A stretch of 64,000 nucleotides of DNA from Pezicula radicicola (GCA_003008705.1 PDUO01000020.1:64817-128816); one strand, 5' to 3'. Positions 45,457 to 56,158 are shown, counted from the first letter of the stretch. Numbers and translations are program-made. Notes: generated by a model not told the origin, from the letters alone.

Positions 45457-46026
45457 TATTTTTCACGTGGCCGTTATATCTTGTGTTTATAGCTTTGAAC
45501 TTGGCTATCCTCGGCACAAAACCTGATTGAGCTGCATTGCATACTCTTTCCTCCCTTCCACAGCTCCCTCTTTGTAAGCAAATAGCACACAATTACCTTA
45601 CTCGGCTCCACCGGGTTTAGGATGAGAGTATGTGGGGGAAGGCGGTGCAAAGACCTCAAAACAGTCACTTGGTGAGCTTCAAAAAAGTTTGAAGCAAAGT
45701 TTTAGTCATAGTCGACAACGTGCGGGGTTGGCTATTTCTATTTCGTGCCTTGCTGCTCTCGGCGTGGCATATATATGCTGGGGTCAATGCAAACTCAGGC
45801 AAATAGCACTTCAAAAGTAACCTACCTAGGTCACCGCAAGTGAAGAACGATTTACATCTGAAAGTCCGTGGAATGAGAATCTCTATCCCCTCATCTCAGA
45901 ACAAGATATAAGCCAACCACTTTTTCCCTCCTGGACGAGATTGCACCTCTTGAATCAAACCAAAAAAAGATATTATATCCTCACTTCGCTCCTTCAATAG
46001 CAAGAATTCCTTCCACCCATCCAAAA
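45457..46026. other. Upstream region of the hydrophobic-surface-binding gene
   Basis: It contains a TATA-like ACAAGATATAAGCC at about 45901-45914 and a CT-rich leader (CTCACTTCGCTCCTTC) before the ATG at 46027, usual for a strongly expressed fungal gene. A 62-codon plus frame (45632-45820) with a hydrophobic segment (GLAISISCLAALGVAYICWG) precedes it but has no other support. Confidence 0.4.
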
Positions 46027-46747
46027 ATGAAGTTCTCAACCTCCTTCCTCTTTGCCCTCCTCTCTGGAGCTGCTTTCTCCGCCCCGGTCGAGAAACGCAC
46101 AGCTGCTACCATCGAGTCAGATATTGCAACCATCAGTGCTGAGTTGACCACAGCCAGCAGCGACATCACTGCATTTACTGGCTCGCTTCTCCAAGCTATT
46201 GGTCTTCTTACCGTTTTTAATACCTTGGAGAGCGACCTCACTACAACTGCCTCTGAGTAAGTATTTTCATTCCCTGTTCCCTTAAACTAGAGATAGCTTT
46301 TTACTAGAAAAGAAATTAATTACGATACAGCATAACCTCAACCGGCACTCTTTCAGCTGCCGACTCTGCAACTATCGCTGCCGATATCTCTTCTCTTACT
46401 ACGCAAGTTCTATCCGTCTTGGCTGCGGCTGAAGCCAAGGTAAACAGCTTTCTCTCTCCCTTTTGATTTATGAACCTTTTTATCAAAGCTGAATTACATG
46501 TCCATGGAAATTTCTCTCATAAAAAAAATACGTTGAGATTCAAACTAACTACTTTTCCAAGACTTCCGTAGTAGTCGCAGCCGGCTATACCTCCATAGTT
46601 CTTTCTGCTCTCAACACTCTCCAGACCGACAGCGACGCTGTCTACGACGCTCTCGAGAGCACTATATCCTCTGCCTACACGGCTGAGATTACTAGTCTCC
46701 AAGCTAGTGTTGACGCTGCGTTTGCTGCCGCTATTGCTGATTACTAA
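46027..46747 (+). CDS. hsbA: Secreted hydrophobic-surface-binding protein (HsbA family)
   Basis: Exons 46027-46256, 46331-46439 and 46562-46747; donors GTAAGT and GTAAAC, acceptors ATACAG and TCCAAG; phases 2 and 0; 174 residues. It starts MKFSTSFLFALLSGAAFSAP, a clear signal peptide, followed by VEKR, a Kex2-type processing site. The mature part is Ala/Ser/Thr-rich, helical and nearly free of charge clusters and cysteines (SDIATISAELTTASSDITAF; SLTTQVLSVLAAAEAK), which is the pattern and length of the HsbA / cell-wall galactomannoprotein family. Aspergillus HsbA binds hydrophobic surfaces such as polyesters and recruits cutinase. I infer a secreted surface-adsorbing protein. Confidence 0.85.
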
Positions 46748-47344
46748 TCTTGGCTATGAGAAGCGATCTTCAAGAGTTAAAAACAGCCAAGGGTGTCTTT
46801 TGCTATTTATTTTAGGTTGTCTCATTGTTACTTTACAATGTTGGGTGTGTATATAATTTGGACTGTGCATTTTGACAATACTTTTCGAGCAAGTTCTAAG
46901 CGAGCTCACTGCGTTGATGCTCTGCACGGAAAAGGTGGTCATAAGTCCAGTGGAGCAAGTAGCTAAATGATACGATTATCTACAATTTGCTTCCTTGTAA
47001 ATGAACCTTTCTTATGATATAGTAAACGTGTCGCTAAAATTTAAGTGCGCCCTTATGCAATGTTCCTCGGTAGTGGAATGCTCAATTCCGTTTGGTCTAT
47101 TTAATCTACTCTTTAAGGTCCTGTTTTCCCGTGACAACAAAAAAAATATCCTTCACTAGAAGTCTAGAAAGCCTACACATTCCCCCTGCAGTTTATTTCG
47201 CATCCCCTTGAGCGATATAATGTGACTGCCAACCTCCATCATGATCACCCCCTCAGGCTTCCCTTAGAGTTTCCGAAACGAAAAACGAATAACTCGGCCC
47301 AGAAATATATATTCCAGTAGATACCGATCAGATAATCCACCCCC

Positions 47345-48759
47345 TCAATAATCATACTCATAACACAAATACCCACCCTGAATATTCATAACACTCTCAA
47401 CCGTAACATTAGGCAAGATATCGTAAACACTCAACTCATAAGCGAGCGTAGTATTAACCCATCCAGTAGCCGGTTCAGTATTCCTCGTCTCATTAACAGT
47501 ATTTCCACTAATCTCATATAAGCGAGAAGCATTAGCTTGTTGCCATTGCCACCAGAATCGATCGATATAGCTGTGATGCATGAAGAAGACTGGATCTCCG
47601 GGTGATGCATCGATATCTGCCATCTAATTACAAATCTCATGTTAGCAAATCTGATCACTCGAAGAAAGTGAAGAAGGAAAGAGAGGGAAGAGGAAAGAAA
47701 GACGTACAAGTCCACCAACAGCAGTATGACCACCATGATGAGGAATCTTAGCCGTACAATACCAAAACCCATCATAAGTATCATATTCCAAACAAGTTTC
47801 CACATATGTAGAATTCCCAGTCGTTACTCCTTCTGTGTTATCCCAGACACGCTTGAAGCAATAATCTGTGTTTTCGAGCAGAGGTCCGATATGTTCCGTA
47901 GTGTTTGCGAAGGGTCCTGTTGTAAGACAGCCGTCTGAGGAGGCTGTTCCATTACCGCCGAATCCTGTGTCATCGTCCCACATGTTTGATTGGAAGAAGT
48001 TTCCTGAGTTGGCATCAAGGAGTTCATCCCACCATCTTGTTGGGAGTTTTTGTTAGTTGATGGATATGGGTGGGTTGGATTTGGGAAGATGGGAGATAAG
48101 GTACTTACGGTAATGTTCCGGTGTATCCGCACTCGTTCTTTAATAGTGTCTCATGCGTATGCATCAATAGACGATGCCATGGTAAAAATTGTCCCTTTAA
48201 TCAACATATCAGTCATGCTCTCACGAAGTAAGGATTCTTCAAAGTGAAGGATGAATTCGAGACATACAACATAATGAATAATATCTCCTTCAGTAGTATT
48301 AGTCAACCAACGATGCGTAGCTTGCAAATCACTCCATCTTGAAGTAACACCCGATAACCCGGTCTGAGCAGGAAGATTCATCAAACAAAGTTCGGCATCA
48401 ATGAAAGCTTTTTTCTCGGTGTCCGTCAAGCTGCGCCATTCCTTCCTAACGCTGACATTCTGTGCTGTACAGGTACCATTGAAAAAAGTATTTGTAATTG
48501 TGGCGCTGGCACCTGTTGAAGTGCTGGTATTGTCGGAAAGTGAAAGTGATGTTCCTGGGCTGTTTCCAGTACTTGTTGTTTTGCCGGATCCCGAGGTGGT
48601 TTTCCCAGTGTTGCCTGTGTTTTGACCTATACTTGAACCTTGATTGGATATTGTACTTGGACTGGAAATAGTAGTGGGAGTATTTGCTCGAGGAAGAGTA
48701 AATGCTGATGTTATCCCTGATGCCAGTAGAATTGAACTGGCTGCCAAAGAGACCTTCAT
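47345..48759 (-). CDS. Secreted tyrosinase (type-3 copper monooxygenase), short form
   Basis: Minus strand, exons 48268-48759, 48109-48194, 47708-48035 and 47345-47623; 394 residues; introns GTATGT...TTAAAG, GTAAGT...AACAAG and GTACGT...AATTAG, phases 0, 2 and 0. It starts MKVSLAASSILLASGITSAF (signal peptide), then a Ser/Thr/Gly linker (residues about 25-90). Copper site A: His149 in ATHRW, and His162-x8-His171 across the first splice (HYVGQFLPWH). Copper site B: H-x3-H in PHHGGHTAVGG and the last ligand in DPVFFMHHSYIDRFW. PWWDEL stands for the usual PYWDW. It oxidises mono- or diphenols to quinones (melanin-like or defence chemistry). It ends soon after site B (YEYDY), so it lacks the C-terminal shielding domain of cytosolic fungal tyrosinases; many N-x-S/T sites fit secretion. 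I chose the Met at 48759 because it begins the signal peptide. Confidence 0.9.
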
Positions 48760-50440
48760 TGTAGAAAGTAAACGAAAGATGTACAAGGAAGTTCAAAGTG
48801 AAAGACTGCTGAATAAAGATAGGATGGAGCTGGTGAAGGAGTAAACTTACTTCCAAGGGGAAGGCTAAACAACGATATATCAATGAACACCCACACGATA
48901 TCACTTTACAGAGAGAGCCGTCTTCGGAGATGTGCGTAATGCACCATAGCCCAGTCTGATACACAAATAAAATTGAAGTGGCTATGTCTTTCTACCTAGA
49001 ACATCCTCCTAGAGCTTGAAGACTAATAAATGAGATCCGTTTATCGGCATCGGTTGCTTTTCACCACCGACAATTATATCTTCGCAGCGGTTCGGAGTTT
49101 AATGTCGGCGGTGATATTCCAGTCAGCAGCGATATGGAATCTTTAGCGTGCTTTGGATATGATTTGCTGGAGGCTCTTCACTGGCTTGATAAGAATTGGG
49201 GAGCTATTATCCGTGGACTACTTGGTGAACAGTGCGTAACTATATATAGCCGATAGAAGGATCTGATTACTCTTGGCTAACATGTGTCTACGTAGACCTG
49301 TCACACATACTTGAGTACAGTAGAAATTGTAAATTGCTTGTAAATTGCTTGTAAAATGCTTAAGATAACCTTGATTTTATAGTTCATCTGATGAATCCAA
49401 CCAGGTATAAAAAAACGAAAGCCCAACACAGAAGTCCTCTGAGTCCGTCGCCAAGAAATAAGCGACGAGCCAAAGTTCTAAGTAGTAAACCTCACATAGG
49501 GAAAACAAGGTTGCTACTCGTTTTCCACATGCCTTTCTAGGAAGAAAGGGATCCATAAAAGAATCTAGATTTCACAGAACAAGCAAAAAATTGAAGAATC
49601 TTCGGCACTTACCGAGATAAGGCTGTGTACCCAAGGAGCGGGTATCTACGTCTACCAAGACCTTGGCAACCACGGCAATTCCCGCTTTTATGGTCGAACA
49701 TACGTATTCCAAGGTTGCTGCGTCTGCATACACTTAGTACAAAGTTCTATAGTAGGCAATGTTTGAATTTAATTGGCTGTTTGTTTCTTGTTTCATCGGA
49801 GAAAAGGGAAAATCTTCGGGCTTGTCTTGGTTTTCCTTTGGTTTTTCAAATGAAGGGATTTGAGTTAAGGGGCTTGTAGCCCTTGAATAGCTGAAGACGT
49901 GGTATAGCAAAGCCTATCTGGATTATGGATTCGGTAGTGGCGAATTCGGTATACCGGTGTTCTTTGTTCCGCATAGCTTTGGCTTGGAAAATGGATAAAC
50001 TGGATGTTTCTTGTGTTTGGAAGAAGATACTGTACCGTAAAAATTGGTTTATAAGAGATCATTTTGATTAGCGCAAGCGATTTACTCAAGTTAATGTACC
50101 CAAATCAAGTGAGTTACTCAAGTCAAAATAATCTCTTATAAACCAAGTCTTACTATAGTTATGTTCGGGATAGTTTATTTGCCTTGTCGAAGGCTCTAGA
50201 CCGAGAATGGTAGCATAGTCACCCTCGCACAACAACTCAATGCAAAAGAAACCTCCCAATCCCAACTTTTCAAAGCCAATGGCTCTCTTATTTGTTCTCT
50301 TCACCAGTCACTCCGTTCAAGACCACGTATTTCTCCATCCCCAAATCCCATCATTCCTTCGATTCCACCCCGTCCTCCCCATCAATAACACGACCACTCT
50401 CAACGCCGTAAACTCCACCGGCACAACTGGAACCTCCCTA
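48760..50440. other. Intergenic; contains a repeat-bearing foldback at 50044-50146
   Basis: No gene seen. Arms TTGGTTTATAAGAGATCATT... (50044-50067) and its reverse complement (50123-50146), 24 bp with one mismatch, enclose 55 nt containing CCCAAATCAAGTGAGTTACT, the dispersed-repeat core in reverse orientation. Confidence 0.6.
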
Positions 50441-51740
50441 CTAATCCTCCACTCTACCTCCTCCATCCCCATTCAAAGTAATAGTATGCAGGTCTTTATC
50501 CCTAAAATTACTCTTCCTAGGGGTAGAAATCAACCTCCTATCACTCCTCGGCGTATAAATAGCTCTACTACCGCTCATCCTTCTATCGCCTATGCCCGAA
50601 TCACCCATCTTATTATCACCACCAAACTCCCCAATAGTACTATTAACAGTAGTACCACCCGAAATCGAAACCGATCTCCCACCGTTCTTCTTCTTCGACG
50701 AAAATCTTTTAAAACTTATGCCACTTCTTGAACCTGAACGAGTTGATATAGTGGTTAATGATAATAAAGACGTTTTGATGGGAGAGCGAACGAATTTTTC
50801 GAAGACGAGTTTTATGATAGAGGCGGTGATGACTGTGAGATTTATTTCAATGGCGGACCAGATTGCTATGTTGGTTGCGTATCAGGTTGGATCGGTATTT
50901 TGGTAGAAGGTGTGGATTGTTGAGATGCGGATTCCGGATGCTATGCATGCTCTTTATACATAAAAAGATGTAAGTTAGTTCTCTCTATATCCAATACTTC
51001 TCCATTTTTAAGAAAAAAGCTACATAAGGTAGGGATTAGACTTTGAACTTAAGAAAGTAAGAAAAAGACTTACAGAAGGCCAAGAGAAAAAAAGCGCACT
51101 AACATACAACCTCCTCCCTCCACCAATACTTCATCGGCATCAACAAAACCACCAAATCGGTAACAAGATTAGGGGCATTGGCCGAATACTGCAGAGCCTG
51201 TTTATTTGCACAATGAGATTTTTGAACGAGCGAATTCAGAGACCAAGCTGCTGAGATGGGTGAGCAGGCAAATGTTTGACCTAGACTGACTGCTATGGTG
51301 ATACATAGTGCAACTATACCCATCATGACATAGCACAGTTTTCGAAAGTTATCTGAGGGGAAGACTCGGAGGCAGACATTTTTACTAGGCCGAGAATCTA
51401 TGAGTATTGGATGGCGAAGAGGGAGATGTTGTGGAGACTGACTTGAGAAACGCGTTTCCCAAGGCCACGGCGACACCAGATGAGTTTGATGGTTTCGTTG
51501 CCGCTGGAGAATATCTGGTTATGATGTCTGGCTAGTGCTAATGGTCTGCTTTCTTCTTGTATTAGAAAGGAAGATTTGTTGAAGACTCACAGTTGCTGCC
51601 AGCATCAGTCAGTCATCCGCCCCGCAAAACTTGGTTGAACATATACGACGGTGCATTCGCATGCCGACAACAAGCATAACCAAGACCCAGAATGTCAAGG
51701 TAACAGCGTATACGATACCTACGCGATCATCATTTTCACC
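50441..51740 (-). pseudogene. Dead rhodopsin-domain integral membrane protein (PTH11-like fungal family)
   Basis: The minus strand carries pieces in family order. ENDDRVGIVYAVTLTFWVLV (first membrane helix) runs to CGADD followed by TGA where the family has Trp, then LMLAAT and a donor GTGAGT. 51400-51110 reads FPSDNFRKLCYVMMGIVALC, then GQTFACSPISAAW and NAPNLVTDLVVLLMPMKYWW. After a further break come SGIRISTIHTFYQNTDPT followed by TGA, YATNIAIWSAIEINLTVI and a Ser/Gly-rich cytoplasmic tail ending GGRVED-stop. Motifs such as TIFxCxPIxAxW, NxxTDLxxLxxPM and IWSxIE are typical of the large fungal rhodopsin-like membrane family. Two TGG-to-TGA changes at conserved Trp plus lost frame between helices show inactivation. 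Confidence 0.65.
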
Positions 51741-52618
51741 CTAATTTCCCAGAGCTTGTTAGTCTAGTTCAATCTCTAACATCTCGAGCGCGTATAAAAA
51801 GGAGAGGGCTATAGAAAGAGACGAGGTCGACTTACTGCTCAACAAGCTCCGTCATATGAAGACAGGCCAACGTGTGAAACTCATCAGTATGACAGCATCT
51901 CGAGTTTCGAGAACGAAGTGGGCGAACAGAACGAAAAGAATCGTCCACCAGCTCTTCTTTACATTCAATTGCCACATCCCATCGCTCCTAGTATAGGATA
52001 GTGTTTTCGGTTCACAACCACTAAAGTCTTGCGCAAACGCTCTAGGTATCTTGGAAATTTGGATGCGGTTACTTGGTATATCGACGTCTTGTTAAAGTTT
52101 AAGGCGCACCGTCTCCAGCGGACGTTCAATGCCTTGAGCCTTGAGCCACGTGCGACATGCAAGTTTTTAATTTGTTGTACTTCAGATCTCATTTCTGATC
52201 TAATTGATGTCTTTCACGCAAGATCCGCCCCTCTGTCCGGGGCACAATACACTCCTTCGGAGAGAGTTCATATTCCTGACCCCAACCACCACCGCTTAAC
52301 CAGAGCTTTTGGCGGGCTATGTGGGCCTAGGCTCTGAAGGAAATACGATGCGTGGTTAGATGCATCTGTAAATCGTGGCAAACTCGGTCAACGTCCATGT
52401 GCGGTCCGTACTTGGTGTATTTTCGTTCTCCGCACGTGGGTATCACAACGCCACTGCCGAATACCATCTGGTTATAGTCACCATTTGAATAGCGGCCGTT
52501 AATCTTCTCGTAAAGCATGAATTCGCAGTCTAGAGCTGTGTTCATATTCCCAGAAATCCTAATAACTAACATGCCAGCCTATTATATACCCGAACCCAAT
52601 GCAACATCACCACATGCT
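51741..52618. other. Intergenic, one weak minus-strand frame
   Basis: A 79-codon frame on the minus strand (about 52330-52572; NTALDCEFMLYEKINGRYSN ... HMDVDRVCHDLQMHLTTH) looks protein-like but has no start of its own beyond MLVIRISGN and no family. Nothing else is supportable. Confidence 0.35.
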
Positions 52619-53587
52619 CTATAAACTTTTCTCCAACTTCATGACCTCCGCAATGCCCTCGCTGATAGCATTAACTTTAACCTCGTCAAGCCTCTTCAAA
52701 GGCCGTCTTGGGTGTCCTCCGTAACCATAATATGACTGGATTGCGCTCTTAGTTCCTGCAATGGCTGCCTTTGTAAGTACCCAGTCGCCCTTACTCAGAA
52801 TCTTCTGCATCTCAAACGCCTCCTTCTCCTTTCCTTGTGAATATAGATCCCAGACCTTAACACAAGTCTTGGGCATGACATTAGCACCTCCGGCAATGAT
52901 ACCGGACCCACCAGAAACCAGAGTTTGAGCAGTGAAGTCACACATTCCTCCAAAAGCCATATACCCGCTTCCTTCCTGGAAAGGAGTCTTTGCGTTTGTA
53001 GCTAGTGCTACCCGAGTCAGCTTGCCCGTGTTGCCGCAGGTAAATTTAGTGCCAATGATGTTGGGATGATTTGCCAAGCGGATGAGGAGATCGGAGTCCA
53101 TATCTATGCCAGCGACTGCTCCGGGGTAGTTGTACAAAATGAGGGGCAAAGGCGAACTATCCGCAACCTGGATGAAGTAATTGTAAACAGCCTCCTCATC
53201 CATCAAGCCCCTGAAATAACTAGGTGGAAGTAACAACACATATTCTCCCCCAGCAGCTTCAGAGTGCTTGATCAGCTCAATCGTGCCTCGGACCGAACCT
53301 TCGGTTGCTCCAACTATAATAGGAACTTTTTCAAAGCCTGCCGAATCGAGGGCCTCACGGGTGGCTTTCGTGACGGCTGCCTTTTCATCGCGAGAAAGGT
53401 GGACAGCTTCTCCATTGGAGCCCATGGTTACAAGGCCAACGAGGCCGGCTTCTGCGAGACGAATGGCATGCTTTTTGATCGCAGGGATGTCAAGGTCTTC
53501 ATTTTCGAGGAAAAAGGTCATCGTTGGTGCGTAAATGCCAGGGAGAAGGGGACGACGGGTGGTCGTGTGACCATTAGCTGCTGCCAT
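52619..53587 (-). CDS. lga1: 2-keto-3-deoxy-L-galactonate aldolase (DHDPS/NAL family)
   Basis: Single exon, 322 residues, from MAAANGHTTTRRPLLPG. It is a class-I (Schiff-base) TIM-barrel aldolase of the dihydrodipicolinate synthase/N-acetylneuraminate lyase superfamily: GSNGE at 56-60, catalytic Tyr in LYNYPG (Tyr152) and Schiff-base Lys181 in IIGTKFTCG. Length is normal. Fungal members of this type include LGA1/GaaC, which splits 2-keto-3-deoxy-L-galactonate into pyruvate and L-glyceraldehyde, the third step of D-galacturonate breakdown. The specific assignment is supported by its divergent neighbour gar2, an arrangement known for gaaA/gaaC in Aspergillus niger and gar2/lga1 in Botrytis cinerea. 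By sequence alone it could be another keto-acid aldolase. Confidence 0.85.
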   Translation of the reverse strand: MAAANGHTTTRRPLLPGIYAPTMTFFLENEDLDIPAIKKHAIRLAEAGLVGLVTMGSNGEAVHLSRDEKAAVTKATREALDSAGFEKVPIIVGATEGSVRGTIELIKHSEAAGGEYVLLLPPSYFRGLMDEEAVYNYFIQVADSSPLPLILYNYPGAVAGIDMDSDLLIRLANHPNIIGTKFTCGNTGKLTRVALATNAKTPFQEGSGYMAFGGMCDFTAQTLVSGGSGIIAGGANVMPKTCVKVWDLYSQGKEKEAFEMQKILSKGDWVLTKAAIAGTKSAIQSYYGYGGHPRRPLKRLDEVKVNAISEGIAEVMKLEKSL

Positions 53588-54029
53588 TGTGTCTACTATT
53601 TCTGAACAATGGAAGAGAAAGTAAAAGGTTAAGCAAAGATGTTTTACGAAGTGAAAAAGGCCTAGTTTAGAGAAAAATAGACAGTGGTATTGGGGAAAGG
53701 AATAGTGAATGGGAAGAAGTTGGAGAAACGGAAATCTGTCAGTAATATCTCTCACAGTCTCACCTGGGAGCCCTGGTCCCTAAGAATGTTTGAAGCTCAG
53801 AGTTATCCCGGAAACCCGAATGTCTTGAATAATTGAGGTTGTTAGTGGGGGTGGAATCTGGTCTGCTGTTCGTCTGACATTACTCCGGCCAAGGACTTTG
53901 CCGCCACTTCCTCCGTATAAATAATGCTGACCATTATTGACTCGCCCAAGTATCTGCAGACAAGGAGAAGTCAAAAGACGTCCTCATCTGTGATCAATTG
54001 TGTCGTTTGACGTTGAGGAACGTCGGTGT

Positions 54030-54557
54030 TCAAGAGAGAAGCTTGTGAGGAACGAAATCGGTGATACATTGACTAAAAGCGCCTTGTATGAGTATTTCTG
54101 CAGGCTGAATTGTAGCCCTCTGGATGCATTCGACGTTGTACTGCTGGTTCTGTAGAAATGCAGGCACAACCATAACAGGGATGATTTGCTGCCCCTCCAT
54201 GGTGGTTTTGATGGATGGCGGGGTGAAGCCCCAGTAAGTGCCGATTTTGATTGACGGAAGATTTATTCCACCAATTGTACAAGAGATATAGGATCCGATT
54301 CTATTCGTGGGGGTGGCAGCCCCAAGATTCACCGATTAGCCTGAATATGCGGGGCGAAAGGCCGAATTTGTGAGTGGAAGCATGAAGAGAAAGCTGATAG
54401 TGGTACGAGAGGTGGTACAGGTAGCGATGGTAGTGTAGGTGGTTACAGTAAGTGTTACAGTGAGTTGAGTGACGAGGGTTGCTGAAGAGAAAGAGTCGGC
54501 TTTTGAAGGCATCGCGAACAATCTCCCTTTCAGATTACACGTGTTACCTCTTGGCAT
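54030..54557 (-). other. Broken minus-strand open frame inside the promoter
   Basis: From 54557 the frame reads MPRGNTCNLKG ... NSAFRPAYSG, one TAA, then SVNLGAATPTNRIGSYISCT ... CITDFVPHKLLS-stop at 54030: 175 codons with one stop. It may be a decayed small gene or just chance; the N-terminal Thr/Val-rich part is low complexity. It covers the perfect GaaR-type box. Confidence 0.25.
54267..54275 (+). promoter_or_regulatory. Perfect GaaR-type box (TCCNCCAAT)
   Basis: TCCACCAAT matches the galacturonate response element recognised by the Zn2Cys6 activator GaaR in Aspergillus and Botrytis. It lies 583 bp from the gar2 start and 680 bp from the lga1 start. Binding is inferred. Confidence 0.65.
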
Positions 54558-54563
54558 TGGCGG
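54556..54563 (-). promoter_or_regulatory. Second, near-perfect GaaR-type box
   Basis: The minus strand reads CCGCCAAT, preceded by C rather than T, so it fits the core CCNCCAAT but not the full nonamer. It lies 295 bp from the gar2 start. Confidence 0.45.
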
Positions 54564-54857
54564 GGATGACTTGACTCCAAGATTGTGAGGAAATTTCCGG
54601 AAAGAGACGACACCAGGAACAAGTCAAAGCCGGAACATTTCAACGCCAATGATACAGTACCTACTATACGGAGCTGCCCCGCCATATTCTCCGCAATGCT
54701 GTCTTCTACTCCAGATCTCCCTCGTTATTCACTCATCCTCCTCGACACAAGCTGACCCTTTTCCTTACTGAACTGAACCTCCTTCCTTGGACCACTTTCA
54801 GAGTAACAACAGCGCCAACACAGAAGCTTAAGTCCTCCCAGACTGAGATTCACAATC

Positions 54858-56158
54858 ATGGCACCCCTTAATGTCCTCATGGTAGGAACGGGAGAGTATA
54901 CAACTGGCTTTGTAGGCGGTGGGATGTCAGGTTCAGACAAGAAAGTTGGTGTCGTAGGCTTATCACTCTTCGATTTACGACGCCGGGGAAAGGTGGGAAA
55001 GCTATCAATGGTTGGAACATCAGGATCTAAATATCCAGCAATTCGTAAATCACACCCCCACTATATGTCTCTTCCTCAATTAACACCAATTCAGGCGAAC
55101 ATCTTCACAAGAACATCTCCCAAGTCTACAATAACCTCGACACATCCTTTGATTCCTACCCCGCGAATGACGTTCGGGATCCAGAAGCCTACAAAACAGC
55201 AATTGATGCGCTCTCAAAAGGCGACGCAATCACAATCTTTACTCCAGACACAACACACTACCCAATTGCACTATATGCAATCGAACGGGGCATTCACGTC
55301 CTCATCACCAAACCCGCGGTTAAAACCCTTGCTCACCACCAGGAGCTCCTAGTAGCAGCAAAGAAACATGGCGTCTTCGTATACATTGAGCACCACAAGC
55401 GTTACGACCCAGCATACGCCGATGCACGCTTCAAAGCCCAAAGTCTCGGCGACTTCAATTACTTCTACTCCTACATGTCACAACCGAAATCCCAACTTGA
55501 GACCTTCAAAGCCTGGGCGGGTGTCGACTCAGATATCTCCTACTACCTAAACTCCCACCACATTGATATTTGCGAGTCTATGGTTCAACAGCAAGGTTTT
55601 GTACCAGTCAAAGTATCAGCTTCTGCATCAAAAGGAACAGCAGTTGGACTTGGCTGTGATCCAGCAACTGAAGATACGATTTCATTGCTGGTGCATTGGG
55701 TAAAGAAGAACGACGAGACGAAACGTGCCACTGGAGTTTACACGGCTTCTTGGACAGCACCTCAAAAGGCTGGTGTACACTCGAACCAGTATTTCCACTA
55801 CATGGCTTCGACGGGAGAAATTCGCATTGATCAAGCGAAACGAGGATATGATGTTGCAGATGATAAGATGGGTCAATTGATGTGGTACAACCCCTTCTAC
55901 ATGCGCTACGCACCTGACGAAGAAGGCAACTTCGCAGGCCAGACAGGATATGGATATGTCAGTTTCGAGAAATTCGTAGATGGATGTACAGCAGTGAAAG
56001 ATGGTAAAGCATCATTGGAAGAATTAGACAAACGTGGTTTACCCACTTTGAGGAATACCATTGCTACGACTGCAATTCTTGAGGCTGGGAGGAGAGCGTT
56101 GGATGAGAATCGTGAGGTGGGTATCTTGGAGAAGGATGGCGCTTGGGAACTTGTTTAG
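54858..56158 (+). CDS. gar2: D-galacturonate reductase (Gfo/Idh/MocA family)
   Basis: Exons 54858-55044 and 55095-56158; intron GTAAAT...AATTCAG, 50 nt, phase 1; 416 residues. The N-terminal Rossmann fold starts [38 protein letters not shown] and [12 protein letters not shown] (the family's substrate-side Lys-Pro) follow, then [19 protein letters not shown] and [20 protein letters not shown], a strip I recognise as highly conserved in GaaA/GAR2. The C-terminal half ([37 protein letters not shown]) forms the alpha/beta dimerisation domain. It reduces D-galacturonate to L-galactonate with NAD(P)H, the first step of pectin-sugar catabolism, cytosolic. It is divergent from lga1 and probably induced by GaaR through the shared promoter. 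Intact. Confidence 0.9.

Larger units (their letters stand above)
53588..54857. promoter_or_regulatory. Shared divergent promoter of lga1 and gar2
   Basis: A 1.27-kb region between two divergent start codons. It contains one perfect and one close GaaR-type box (see separate entries), a CCAAT motif near 54646 and a CT-rich leader before gar2. Minus-strand open frames fill 54030-54557 with one TAA between them (see separate entry). Confidence 0.7.

Noticed and set aside
48446..48964. 172-codon minus-strand frame overlapping the tyrosinase start
   Set aside because: It is out of frame with the signal peptide and linker, and its Tyr/Asn/Ser content comes from shifted Ser/Thr codons.
50240..50731. 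163-codon plus-strand frame
   Set aside because: It is antisense to the Ser/Gly-rich tail of the rhodopsin-like pseudogene; Thr/Ser/Ile richness is the complement of that tail.
53264..53605. 113-codon plus-strand frame
   Set aside because: Antisense to the lga1 aldolase.
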